The position numbers and the translations under genes are program-made. Below, piece by piece: positions 13,801 to 25,800 of a stretch of DNA of 64,000 nucleotides (positions are counted from its first letter, which is position 1; every line of letters begins with the position of its first letter). Origin of the DNA: Numida meleagris (lineage: Eukaryota; Chordata; Aves; Galliformes; Numididae); assembly GCF_002078875.1 (NCBI RefSeq), contig NC_034411.1, positions 49,039,620 to 49,103,619 on the forward strand. The letters are read 5' to 3'. The notes beneath the pieces were generated by a model, which worked only from the letters and a program-made list of their open reading frames with translations, was not told the DNA's origin and did not search any database.

Positions 13801-16800
13801 AGAGGAGGCATAGGTTCATTAATTTATCCAGTGAGAAACTCTGCAGCATTTTATTAGAAATAAAACTAAGAAAGCTTCCCAGAAGTTACTATATACCACT
13901 GCTAGAATTGCATTTCCTTTAAAATTCCTTCAACAACTGTAAGTGTCTCTGGATATTTTATGTTTTTTATAGTACATGTACCAATTTGATTGTTTGGTGA
14001 CCTGATGGCACCATGTTGTGAAAGAATAGAAAAATAAAGAAGTAGATGTGTAATGTGATAGATCTAGCAAAGCGCATTAACTAATCACAAGTGTGCAGTT
14101 TACTTATTAACATCTATTGATATAAAACTGGGGAAATGGGCATAAGAACTAGGAGAAATAACTGTATGATTCTCAAACTAGGTATGTTTCCTGAGGGCAA
14201 GTTAAGCAGAAACTTCAAGCCGAGTTAATGCAAGGCCAGGTTTATAATAAGGCAGCTGCTGTTCCCATGTAAAGTGTGGCCTTAGCAAGAGATACCCTTT
14301 GTTGTCCATCTTGATATCCTGCAGATGTGGGAGATCTGGGTCAAATGCCTTTGGACAGTCGAGTGCATTTAGACATTCCTCTTCCTTCTCCCAGAACCAT
14401 GCTCTGATCTTCATAGGGATCTGAGGGGAGTGCACCAAGCCTTATTCCTTGCTAACACTGTGCAACTTTTCCAAAAAATATTTTGTGTTTTCTTATACCA
14501 AAGAGAGGTGGGGGGAAATCATGTTATGCTAGCCTAGGGGGAATCAAGGGGACTCCTTGATTCTTTGGTGCTTGTTTTACACAAGGTCAATGGGACATAA
14601 TTGTTAAGTATTTGCAGAGAAGGCCTATTAGGCATCTACTTGGAGCACAGGTCTCCTCAACAGATACCTGACCTACGGGTGCAACACTCTTGCATAAAGT
14701 AGGAATGGGAAAGAAAGAGAGGGACACAAATAGAGAGTATGAAGGTAGACCAGTAACACCTATAAATATATAAATGAAAAGGAGTGGCCGCTCCTCATTT
14801 TAGTCCTCTTCAGTAGGAGCCACTGAGTTGTCCCACTTGGGGTGGAGCTGCGGCTCTGTGAAAGCAAGATGGGGTAAGCCCCTGTAGCCTGAGCGGGCAG
14901 TGCTAGTGACTGAACTCCCTTGGCTCTGTGTACTACTGATGGAAGTGTCGCTTCCTGATACCCAGTTCCCACATTCCATTGCAGGTGAAACCTAGATCGT
15001 CCCTTCACAGACCCCAAATTTACACATTGTAACCTCTTGACGTGGCTTTAAGATACCTAAGTCTCAAGACCTATTTGCTCTATAGAACCATTGATAATAT
15101 CAGTATTTCCCTTAAAAAAAAAAATAAGTGCTGTTGGGAAAACTATGTTAAAACATCTGAAATATGTTCATGTACCACAGCGAAACTCATTCTTAAGGCA
15201 GGAAAAAAAATACTTGCTATGTGCCAATTGAGTTTTTTGTGTTTTTCACATTGCAGCGGTTGTCTCTGTTAAAGTACGGCATTTCTTTGAAAAGGCGGTA
15301 TGAGATACTAAAAAGATAGTTTAAAAATAAACTTATGTATCTAGTGTTGTCAACGGTTTACGGGCGTTAGGCCCGATTCCGTGACAAAGGGGACGGGGGA
15401 CCCAAGGGCCCACGTCCCGGGAAAAGGGGAAAGGGGAAAAGGGTAGGGAGATGGCCCTGAGAGCAAAGAACAGCGGCAACAATCTGAGGAGAAACAAACT
15501 AATTTACTAAATAAAATATCGGAATGCAAAACAACACACTATAATACAATATAATTACAATTTAAGCTGATAAATCCAACACAGAGAGAGAGAATGTCCC
15601 AAAATCAAGGTAGGCCTTACTCTACTACCGACGATAAGGTGGCTGGAGAGCGAGGTGCTGCCAAGACGAGAGACGGCGGAAAAAAGGGACGAGGTCTCGT
15701 GATCTGCAAGTTTTTATACTGCGAGCTTCTATCTTTTCCCTCCGGCTGGAAAATGGTAACAAAGGAGCAAAGTACCGTGGGGACTGTAGTAGTCCTTCTC
15801 TTCTGAGAACTAGGTATGTCCACTACATGATGTTATGATGTGGAATACCAATAACCGAAAATCACAAAACCATGACAAGTGTTCATCTGTTTTTATGCTT
15901 ATGCTTTTGAGATTGTCAAAAACTTGGAGAAACTCTGGAAGAACAGCAGAAACACGTTTTAGTAGCTTTTAGAAATGCTGGCCTGAAGACTTGCTCGAGA
16001 AGTACATGAAACACAGGTGTCCGTCTGACAGGAAGAATGCACTTAGTTTAATTGCAAGGTATTTATTAGAAGTATATTTTGGAGTAGTTATGGCCTTGGA
16101 GAAACCACTGGCTCTTACAAATGACTGTTCACTTTCAATGCATAGTGAAATCTGTTTGGCTGGCATGCTCAGAAGTGGTTACAGGTTTTCTCTTGTAGAA
16201 TTCTCCAACTCCGCATTTGTGTTGGGGCCACAGGAGCTGTACAAAACCTGAAAGCAACAATGGCTGTGAAGTGACTTGTATTGTTGCTAGATGGTGGCCA
16301 GATTTCTACCTCGTGTAGCTTAACACATGGCCATGTTTCAAAAGCACTCCTAAATTTGCAAGAACATGGTTGTATTTGGCAACTGTAGTGATGTAAACTA
16401 ATCACTGTAGTGATGTGAGCTAAAAGTGCTTGCTTCAAAATGATGGAATTCTTTCTCTCTCTTTCTTTTTTTTTTAAATCTGATCTGATGTTTTAAAATG
16501 ATCGCAATTCTAAAATTTCTGGCAGTACAACCTCTTATTTTGCTGCACTAATAATTCTGTAATCTAGCACCTCTTGCAGGAAAATATTGTATTGACTTGT
16601 AAATGTATAGAAATGAAGAACATCTGAACAAAAAGGGCCAAGATTATTTGGGATTTGATGACCAGCTCCATTAAGGTCACTGAAAAGCTCAAGCCCATGT
16701 GGTTTAATTATCTAAGTGAGAAATAGGACCTTTTCTCACATCTCCATTCTAATCCCATCTGCCTGCTTGCATGGCCATGTGCTGCCAGTAGATGGGCCTT

Positions 16801-19800
16801 CGTCAGGGTGAGGCAGAGGAGGGAGCACAGTGCCTGCAGTTCAGCTGGTCTTCTGGCCAAAACCCAAGGCAAGAGAGCATTACTCCAGCTCCCATCTGGA
16901 AAATGTATCCCGAGTGAGCTGCTGCAATCCTGTGGTTGTCCTCTTAGCTCATGTATGCTCTGGCTTCACCTTCACTCTGTAAAAGTCTGGTTAGTGTTAG
17001 TATGGTAAGCGCGTAGTGTAGGCAGGCTGGGAGATGCACTTTATTGAAGGGAAACATCCAATGCCAATATGTATTTACGTGCATGCTAGCTTTGTCCTGA
17101 TAAAGAAATCACATTAAGCCAAAAAACAAAAAGTTGAGATATTTCTGTAAAGCACAGCTGTCTGAAAGGGGGTTTTTAAACTCCATTCTTCCTACTTCAT
17201 TTGTCTCTCTGGCAGCTCTCCCAGCCCCGTCTCAAGGCAGCAATGCTTAGCTTATGACTCTGATGGGCTCTTCCAGTAAAACTCCTGTGCTTGAGCTGAA
17301 CGTATTTCCAGAAATTATTATTTTTTTAACAGCAAGTGTTAATACAAGAAGGTGGCCTTTTAGATACTTTCTGAGTTTAGCGTCAGGACTGGTCTCTTAC
17401 TGCCCAGTTGGCTTCAGCACTGAAGTGCAGATGTCTGCTGGCAAGACAGGTTAAGGAAGGGTGTGACAGTGCTCTGAGCAAGACTGAGGCTGCCTGCAGG
17501 TAAGCCCCTGCCTCTCAGTGCTGGTGTGAGGGCATGAGCTGGTGCTGCAGCACTTCTGCTGGGCACTGGGCTTAGCCTGAAGCTCCCAAGGTCTGCTGCC
17601 GTGGGGGCTGTGGCTCTGAGGTGAGGTGGGCGTTTTGGGATGGCTGCAGGCGGGTGAGTGCAGAGAGAGCTTGAGTAGGTCAGGGTTTGTGCTCCAATTC
17701 CCCTTGGGGAGAGAGGCTAATGCTGTCAGTGTACAGTTATTATCTTTTATTGTAATTATGTCTACGCCCTTCTTAATGAGACAAGGGCTGTGCTATGCCC
17801 ATAGAGACTAGGATGTGAATTTTATCTTGGAGAAACTGTATCTAGATAAAAGTCAATATGCAACAGTGAAAGAACAAGCCAAAAGGAGGATTTTGGGTAA
17901 ACAACAAAGGATATGTTTAGTTAGGGTAGCTAATGTATGGTAATTGTATAATAAGTTGCCACTAGAAACAATCATAACTTTAAAGTGGAAGTCACTCTGC
18001 ATTGTACAGCCGCTGCAGACTGCTTTTAATGGTATGTACACAAAGATAACTTTTGCTGCTCAGAGGCTTTTTAATGGTCCTGTGTAGAATTTTCAGGTCA
18101 TTTCATTGTTCTCTTTCACTGCAGTGAGGGTATGAAAAAGAAGACAATCTTACCATGCTCATGTATGTATTTTTTGTTTGTTTTTCCCCTTGATCTCCCC
18201 ACTGCCCCTCCCCCCCTAATCAAGTCCAATTGGACCCTCGATTTGATCTCTGTTCTCCCAATTTTCTTTTTCCAGTATGTTGTGTTTAGTCATGTGCATG
18301 TGTATATTGGCAAAATTCACATCAGAGCATACAGTTGCTCTCTGATTTTTGCACTGTATCAGCCCTTTCCAGTGATTTCAGTTGAAGCATTGCAGAAGCT
18401 ACCTATAATTTTGGCAGTGGCATTGTTACCTTTCAAGTCAGCATCATAATTACTTTGTCTGGGGGTAGCTCCAAGTGTACTTGTTTCCACTCACAAAAAG
18501 CCTCATAATTTGTTTGTGTGACATTCTTATTTTACAGGGAAACAAAACTACAGTCAGAAAAATAGCAATACTACTGAAAATGCAGTTTGTTCTCTTGCAG
18601 TAGCAATGCGAATGCAGGTTGGTGTAACTTCAAACATGGTAAAACTTGTTGCTCTTCCTGTGAATTGTAGAAACTGCATCCACAACTTCATTTTTTTTAT
18701 TTTTGTTTTGCTCCTTTGATAATCCTGTTTGCCTCCCATTTTCATAGCAATTCTTAACCAGTTGAGGTGAGTCGTGTCCATTGCTTTTAGTTATGTTAAA
18801 AATCAAACGTGTCACAGCTCTGATGACAGTAGTAAAGCTTGCCAGAGGCACTTTTATCAATAATCTAATGTTACTTTTTCTTACAAGGTTGTGATGATTA
18901 TTTGTACTTGCACATGTTTTTTGTCCTGTGATAGATACAAGGTCCAGAAATGTGTTGTTTTATTTGGAAGCAGCCAAGACAGTCAGCAAGCAATTAATAT
19001 CTTCCATTCTTTCTAAGATGAGAGAAAATAATAGTAATTCTCAGTTTAACCAGAATAAAATCTTTGAGTGCCTAATTAGAGATTTTTTTTTTTCTGCCAC
19101 TTATGTGTTAATGGCCTTGTGACCTTTTGAAATCTGAACAATCATTGGCACAGTCATAGAGCAGCAGTTGTTTTTTCTTTCATCCTGAAGCCATGAGATG
19201 GAATGATTTTTTAGTTTTTTTTAATTAGCTTTTGCCATAAAAGGTTATTTTGACATACTCTCAACATCATTTGAAATTAGCGTTCAATATTTATGGTGCA
19301 GCTGGTGTGTGCTGATTTCTTCTTTTAAAACCAGAACATGGTAAAGAATACAGAGCGATGGATCCAGTCCCAGCAGCTCAGGAAGTGGGATATCCGCTGC
19401 TTGAAGCTTCAGCCCCTCTCACCAGTGCCTAGGTAATAAGTGGTTTTGTTTTTTGTTCTTTTTTTTTAATTATTTTATTTTTTCTTAAAACAAAACAAAA
19501 AAAAAACAAGCCAAGTGTTAAATGTGACAATGAATCTAAATACATCTTGTACCTAATTTTTAATCTGCTTACCTCGTCTACATGTTGTGCTTTTTGCTGT
19601 ATGCGTTCCTGGGACCATGGCCTTCTGCTTCCTATCAATTTTTATTTTTATGATGTGCATTGGTGCCTACCTTTATTTTTGAAGACCTAAAACTGGAAGG
19701 TTTCACTGAAGGAGGGAGGTGAAGCCTTGTCGAACATCAAGAGAAATAAAAAATATAAGAAGTTCTAGTGTTAGGTCACTCAAATGGAGGAGAGATTTTA

Positions 19801-22800
19801 TGGATCTACTTAAGGCCCTTTGATTTCAATGGCATTTGGAATTTTTTTTATTTTCTTCCCTCAGTAGAAACATTTTCTTCTGAATTAAACTTTTCTATGT
19901 GAAGAGCAGGAAGCACATTTATTCTTATAACCAGAATATTTCCCATCAATTTCTCTCATTCTCCTCCCAAGGCCTGTGTCAGGGTTTCTTGTCTGCCCTA
20001 GTGGTGTTGGTGACACCTCCAAAGTTTCAGGCAGCCGGAGCTCTTGGCTGTGCTCAAGTGCTTGCTGTGTGTTGGTTGTGGTGGCTGGCAAAGAGGGGAG
20101 CCAAGGGCTTGAACGGAGGTTTTATAATGAGGGAAGTCTTTGACATTTGTGTGTGCATATTTGTGTGCCTGCTTCTGAATCCCATTGCTCTGTTTTTGAA
20201 AAGCTGTAGTAAAATGTTTTCTTTTCAAGCACTTCAGTTCACTTTTTGCTGCCTCTTACAACCATTTAATGGGAATGGACACAACTTGTAATTTAAAACA
20301 GAGATGCCAAAAGAATGAGTTTTCTGTCATATGCAGGGCTGCAAGGGGGAAGAAATTCTTGAGCTTTCCCTGGGCCAACATGTAATAATACTCCGAGAGT
20401 TAAAGTTTGAAAAATATGTCCTTGAATAATATACTTAAACAATAGATTAAAGCATGTGTTATCATGAATGTGATGACAAAAAAACTCTCCAAAAAGCATT
20501 CCCACCCCCTCAATGGCAATATGTGTTTATCATATACATATATGCATATTTAATATACAATGCTATAAAGTGCAACTGGTAATAGGACTTCCATTTATTT
20601 GATTACTCTATAGCTTTATGTCTCTTTTTCCTTTTAAATGTAAAATATGGTATCAGATGGAAGGTATCCTGCAATAAAATACAATCTTATTGCAGTACAC
20701 AACATTGTATGGAAGCAGATGGAGTTTTCATTGAAAATGAGGAAAGCTGCTAAAGCACTAAAACTAGGAACATCTGCTTTTTGATTTCTGTGAGAACTGG
20801 GTGTTAATTGAAGTATTTCCAAAGGTTTTGGAAACGAATAGAGGATTTTCTTAAAATATACAGAAAGAAATCTCCATGACATATGCTGAGTAGATGTAGA
20901 GCCTTCCCCGCATCTTTTAAATCTTACATTTCATAAATTATGTTTTGATGCTGGTAGTAGTGTACTTCTTGGTTAACAGTTCTCATTCACGCAGAAGAAC
21001 TGGTGTTGCAGATTTGCAGCTTAATATTGAATGGTGTAACATACAGAATAATTTTAGTATTTCAAATATATATAACTGTAAACTGAAAGAGCTAGCTGCA
21101 AATGTAGTTTTCTAAAGATTAGTTGTAATCAGGTCTTCAGTTTCCTGTGTTTTAGGAAATACATTTCATCTGGAAATGTATGCATTTTTTGTATGTGTTG
21201 TTGAAGGTTCCTAAGGGAACTTCAGATGAGGAAATGACAACAGCAGTGGTTTTACCTAGGAGAACAGTTGACATCCACTGTCAATTTTGCTTGACAACTA
21301 CTTGTAATTTATTTATCTAAAAATTCTTTCTTTCAACTTAGTTACAACTGTGCAGTTAGATCAGTTTTGCTCCTTCCACTTTCTGCTAGTTATGGTGCCT
21401 GCAGGATGGGAAAAGCCTAATTGCCCAGTTGTTTCTTCCAGAACTCAGAGAGGGCAGTGTTTGTGGCAAGAGAGATGAGGGAAATAGGAAGGGCTGAGAT
21501 TGCTGCAGAGAGTCTTGATAGTCTGTCCTGAGATTTGAAACTATTTAAAACTGTTTGAAATAGCTTCTGTCTTTTAGTAAGGAGAATGATTTTATTTAGT
21601 AGGATTTTGTTTTTTTAAAGCAACACAACAACAACAAAAAAACACATTAACTTTCTGTCACCTGAGTCTACACTCTTCTTCCCTTTCTGAATACATCAAT
21701 TGCTTTATTGTGAAAATAGGTCACTGTACAATTTTTCTTTGGTTTAACCTTCAAGAGACCACAGTACCATCACCTTGCCATGTTTCTTTGGTACTCAAGT
21801 TGTTTTTATAGACAGTGTTTGAGGAAAACTAAATATTCTGTATCATGTGATGTTCGTAAGCCACTACATCTTGTGTTCTTGATACATTTTTATGGCTTAT
21901 TGTGTTTGAAGAAATGCATAAGAAAGCCAAAGGTATATCCTTCTATGCAAGAGGATTTGCTTGGTACATCCTTGAAAGTGATCAGATTGCAGCTGAGTAC
22001 ATGCAACAAAATGATCTGCAGCCCACTGAGTGCTGTGGTTGAGTAGCTTCTTTCCCCATTGTATTTGATTGTGTCAGCATATGACTGGATGATTTCTCAC
22101 TTAGGTGAGAGTGTTCACTTAGGTGTTGCATGGTGGAAAAGCAGCATGTTTAAGAAGTACCTTTGGATATAATTGAATAATGGTCCTAGTTTAAGTTATC
22201 TGTACCTTCAAAGAAATGCATGAAATCAAGCTGACACAAACTGATGGTTTGCTGGTGGATGCACAACAGCGAAGTCCATGCTTAGAGTTGAGATTTGGCA
22301 ATAGTTCTGTGTTAATCTGTGGATATTTGAGGTCTTGCAGACTGTTTGAAAGTCCAGGACATTAGCTTTGATGCTGTTGCCAGATTATGTCTTAAAAAAT
22401 ATTGTCATCAAGCAAGCGTACAGGAAGGAGTTTAACCTGGATAGGCTGAAAGTAATTAATCTCTTGGTAATTTTTTTAGCCAATTTTCATGGTGGTGCAA
22501 GCAATTCAAATCCAAGGGAGACAACTCTTCAAATCTTGTGTGCCTGGCCCTGGACACTACTGCTGCTGAAGCTCACAGCTGCTAAAAGCTTTGGGGAGCT
22601 TCAGGAAAAACTAGGTCAAGCTCACACAACAAAAATCTATGAAGAGGTATTATATCCAAAGAGCCCAGGTGGTCTAGGTCAGGAACTGTGGATGCCTCGT
22701 GGCCTCAGACTGCAGCCACTTTCCCTCAGGCAGCCCTTGCTCCGTGTTCTTCCTCTTTCTCAGGGTGCCGCTTGCAGCCTTTGCAGGAAGAAGCTTATAA

Positions 22801-25800
22801 GCTCAATGCACTTCTGGTCTGAACCCTGTGCATTAACCTTCTAATATGTGGCAGCTTTCAATTTAACTGCTTTAAAGTTGTGTGAATTGATCTTCCAGTA
22901 CCTCATGGGGGAGTAGTGAGGCTTGGCTCACTTGGCGGTGCCCTCTGATGAAAGGCACAACATGCACGAGTATCGTGTTTAGCTAATGTGTTTATGTGAC
23001 TCTTGGTCAAGCAACATATGTGCTTTTTACTAAAGTGTATGTGCTACATGCACTTCCTGGGAGGGAGGAGAAGCAAAACACAAACAGAAACATTCATTCC
23101 ATTGGGATGTGCTGGACCATCCAGCAGATAGGTCTCTAACTTGAGATGAAAGTATTACGTAGTATTTGGAATCTGATTAAATGAGAGAACTCTGTGAAAG
23201 TATAACAATTAACAAACATTGCATGTGGTATTCAATATTATACTAGGTGTAGCCAGTATTTAGATTTGGTTAATAAAATGTGAGAGAGGATTGAAAAACT
23301 GATTACAATAACCCCATTGTTGGAGTATTTGCTGTTGTTTTGTGTTCTGTCGTCGACCACCTAAGCTGAGAGAAATCTCCTGGCTCCTATTTGTTTTCTT
23401 TTCCAGCGATATTGAGATTTCCCGAGCACAGAGTCCAAAAGCCGTTGATGTACTTGCCAAGGAGATAGGATTGCTTACAGATGAAATTGAAATCTATGGC
23501 CAAACCAAAGCCAAAGTACGTTTGTCCCTGCTGGAAAGGTTAAAGGATCAACCAGATGGAAAATATGTTCTAGTTGCTGGGTAAGAATGCATAGTAATGT
23601 GATTAATGTACACCCTTTCCACTCATATTATTATAAACATGCAGCTTACATACTTCTGATATACTGCATGAATAAAAACCCTGAATGTTTGGGGCTGTAT
23701 GTTTTTCTGTTCTGAAAGCAAACAGTTTTTGATACATATTTTTTAAAACTAATGCAACCTTTCTGCTACTGTGGAAGTAAAGTATGTTCTATAAAGGTAG
23801 TTTTTTTTAAGCTCCTTTATCTTGCCTGCTGTTGTGTGGAGTTTTTCTTATTGCTTTATAAGCATTTTAAATGTTTAACTTAAATACTCAAGTCTGTGTG
23901 TATTGTGGCTGTTTATAAACAAACTTTAACAGAAGCTGCCTGCTAATCTTTTGATATTAACAACAAATACCTTTTTTATTGAAGAATAGATTACATATTT
24001 AAATAAGCCATGTTTTTTCTCCGAAATGTAGACTTGTCTCCAGGCAGGCTTATACTGCTCTCTGTTCCCACGATTACAGCAAATACTGTGCTCAAAAGGA
24101 TTTATGCTCTTCTTTTCTGAAGAGCTGCTTTTTCTTTTTTTCCCTCATTTAGTGACGCAACACTTTCTCATTCACCTGGTTTCTTAAGTGGAAACTTCTA
24201 ACTGCGAACAAATGTTATGGTTCTCATTAATTTTTCATATGCAATTTGTTCTTCGTGGTCTAAATAAATCTATAGGGTTGCTTCTTCGCAAATAAAACCA
24301 GTTGGGTTTAAAGTATATAGTGTTAGGCAAATCCAGAAGGAGAAAGCTATTCTTAACAAGTTTAATCTACCAATTCCTCAGTCAGTGTTAGTTAGTGTTC
24401 AGCAAACTATTTGCTTTAGTACCATTCTGTGGGGGCTGCCTGGGTTTCTGTCCCTGTCTGAAGTGGAGCTATTGTAGACTGAGAGATCTAATGTTACAAA
24501 GCTGAGGCAAATGAGTTGTGAAGCTGTCTTCAAACCTATGCTTTAGAGTTGAAATATATAAAGATATGTTCCTGGACAACTTTGGAGCAGTTGTTTAAGA
24601 TAAGGAAAAAATAGCTGGTTGAGCCAGTTCTCTACTTTGGTAGAGTTTTATTTTATCTTTTGTTTGCTTGGGACTGAAGAGCAGATTTGACTGGATTTGA
24701 AGAAAACTGCTACCATGCACTTTCAGGCTCATGTTGTCAGCTGCATCAGGTAGGCACCACACACCTACAAGACTATGCCACACTTCTCTAGCAGCAGAGT
24801 TTCATAAAAGCAGAGGTGATTTGCAGATATCTGGAGATGGAGGATAGCATGATGCAAGACTCAATTTAGGTGGATTTTAATTGTCAGATTCACTTCACCA
24901 GTACTTAAGCTTCATGCCTTTTTGCCCCCTAGTCTCAAGAAGATATCTCTGTGCTTTGTTGGCACAGAGGCAGACAAGCATATACATGTGGAAGAAAGGG
25001 CAAAGTTTTGACTAGCTGGATGAAAAACTGGGAAGAAATATAAAATTGTCTCCATAAGTTTATATAGAGTGTGTAAAGGCTCAACTGCATTTCACACACA
25101 CACAAAAAAAAAAGGGTTGGTATTGATACCTACAAAATTTGATTATGGAGTATATTGCTATTTGTAACTTCTCTGAGGTCATTGCATCTCATGTAATGAG
25201 TACAAAACCACCCCTCCGTGAGGGTTAGTAAGGAGTGTTTGGGCAAAGTGTCAATAATAGTGGAAACCTTCTCTTCTGAAAAAGTTCAAAGTTTAAAGTA
25301 TTGTACCTATCAAATATATATATGTGATGTGTGTTCATGTGTTCTCAGCTGTTCTCGTTTGCTAGTTGGCTGTAGCAGACAACCATTTTAACAAAGCTGG
25401 GGAGCTGCATCTGGTGAGAGAATGTTTAGTACAATGAAGACTGAACACCACTCAGATATAGAAATTGGGGCAAAACTATCTTCATTTGCCTTCTTCATGC
25501 TCTACCTGCCAGGGCAAGGTCAACTAAAACCTGTCATTTGGATTCTTATGTAGGCTTACAATAAGCATAGATATTTAGAAGCTGTTTTACAAAGCTGCAA
25601 TGTATAGGTCTTCTGACTAAATTTTCAAGACTTTGAAGGAAACATTTAAAATATATGTGCTTATACTTGTGAGTATTTGGTCTGATGGAAATATTAACTG
25701 TGTATGATGAGGGAGGTATCCCTGCCTATAGCAGAGGATTTGGAACTAAATGGTCTTAAAGGTCTCTTCCAACCCAAACCATTATATGATTCTATGTCAA

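Larger units (their letters stand above)
13275..18537 (+). other. Intron E6-E7 (5263 bp)
   Basis: It holds the solo LTR at 15348-15877. The part at 14700-15020 is richer in GC and has a TATA-like cctataaatatataaat, but I could not assign it to a repeat. The rest is plain intron. Confidence 0.9.

Noticed and set aside
22368..22844. 158-codon open frame on the plus strand
   Set aside because: No domain, no homologue recognised, lies in an intron with no splice support.
23114..23131. Small perfect hairpin tgctgga-cca-tccagca
   Set aside because: A 7-bp stem is expected by chance in 64 kb and has no context.
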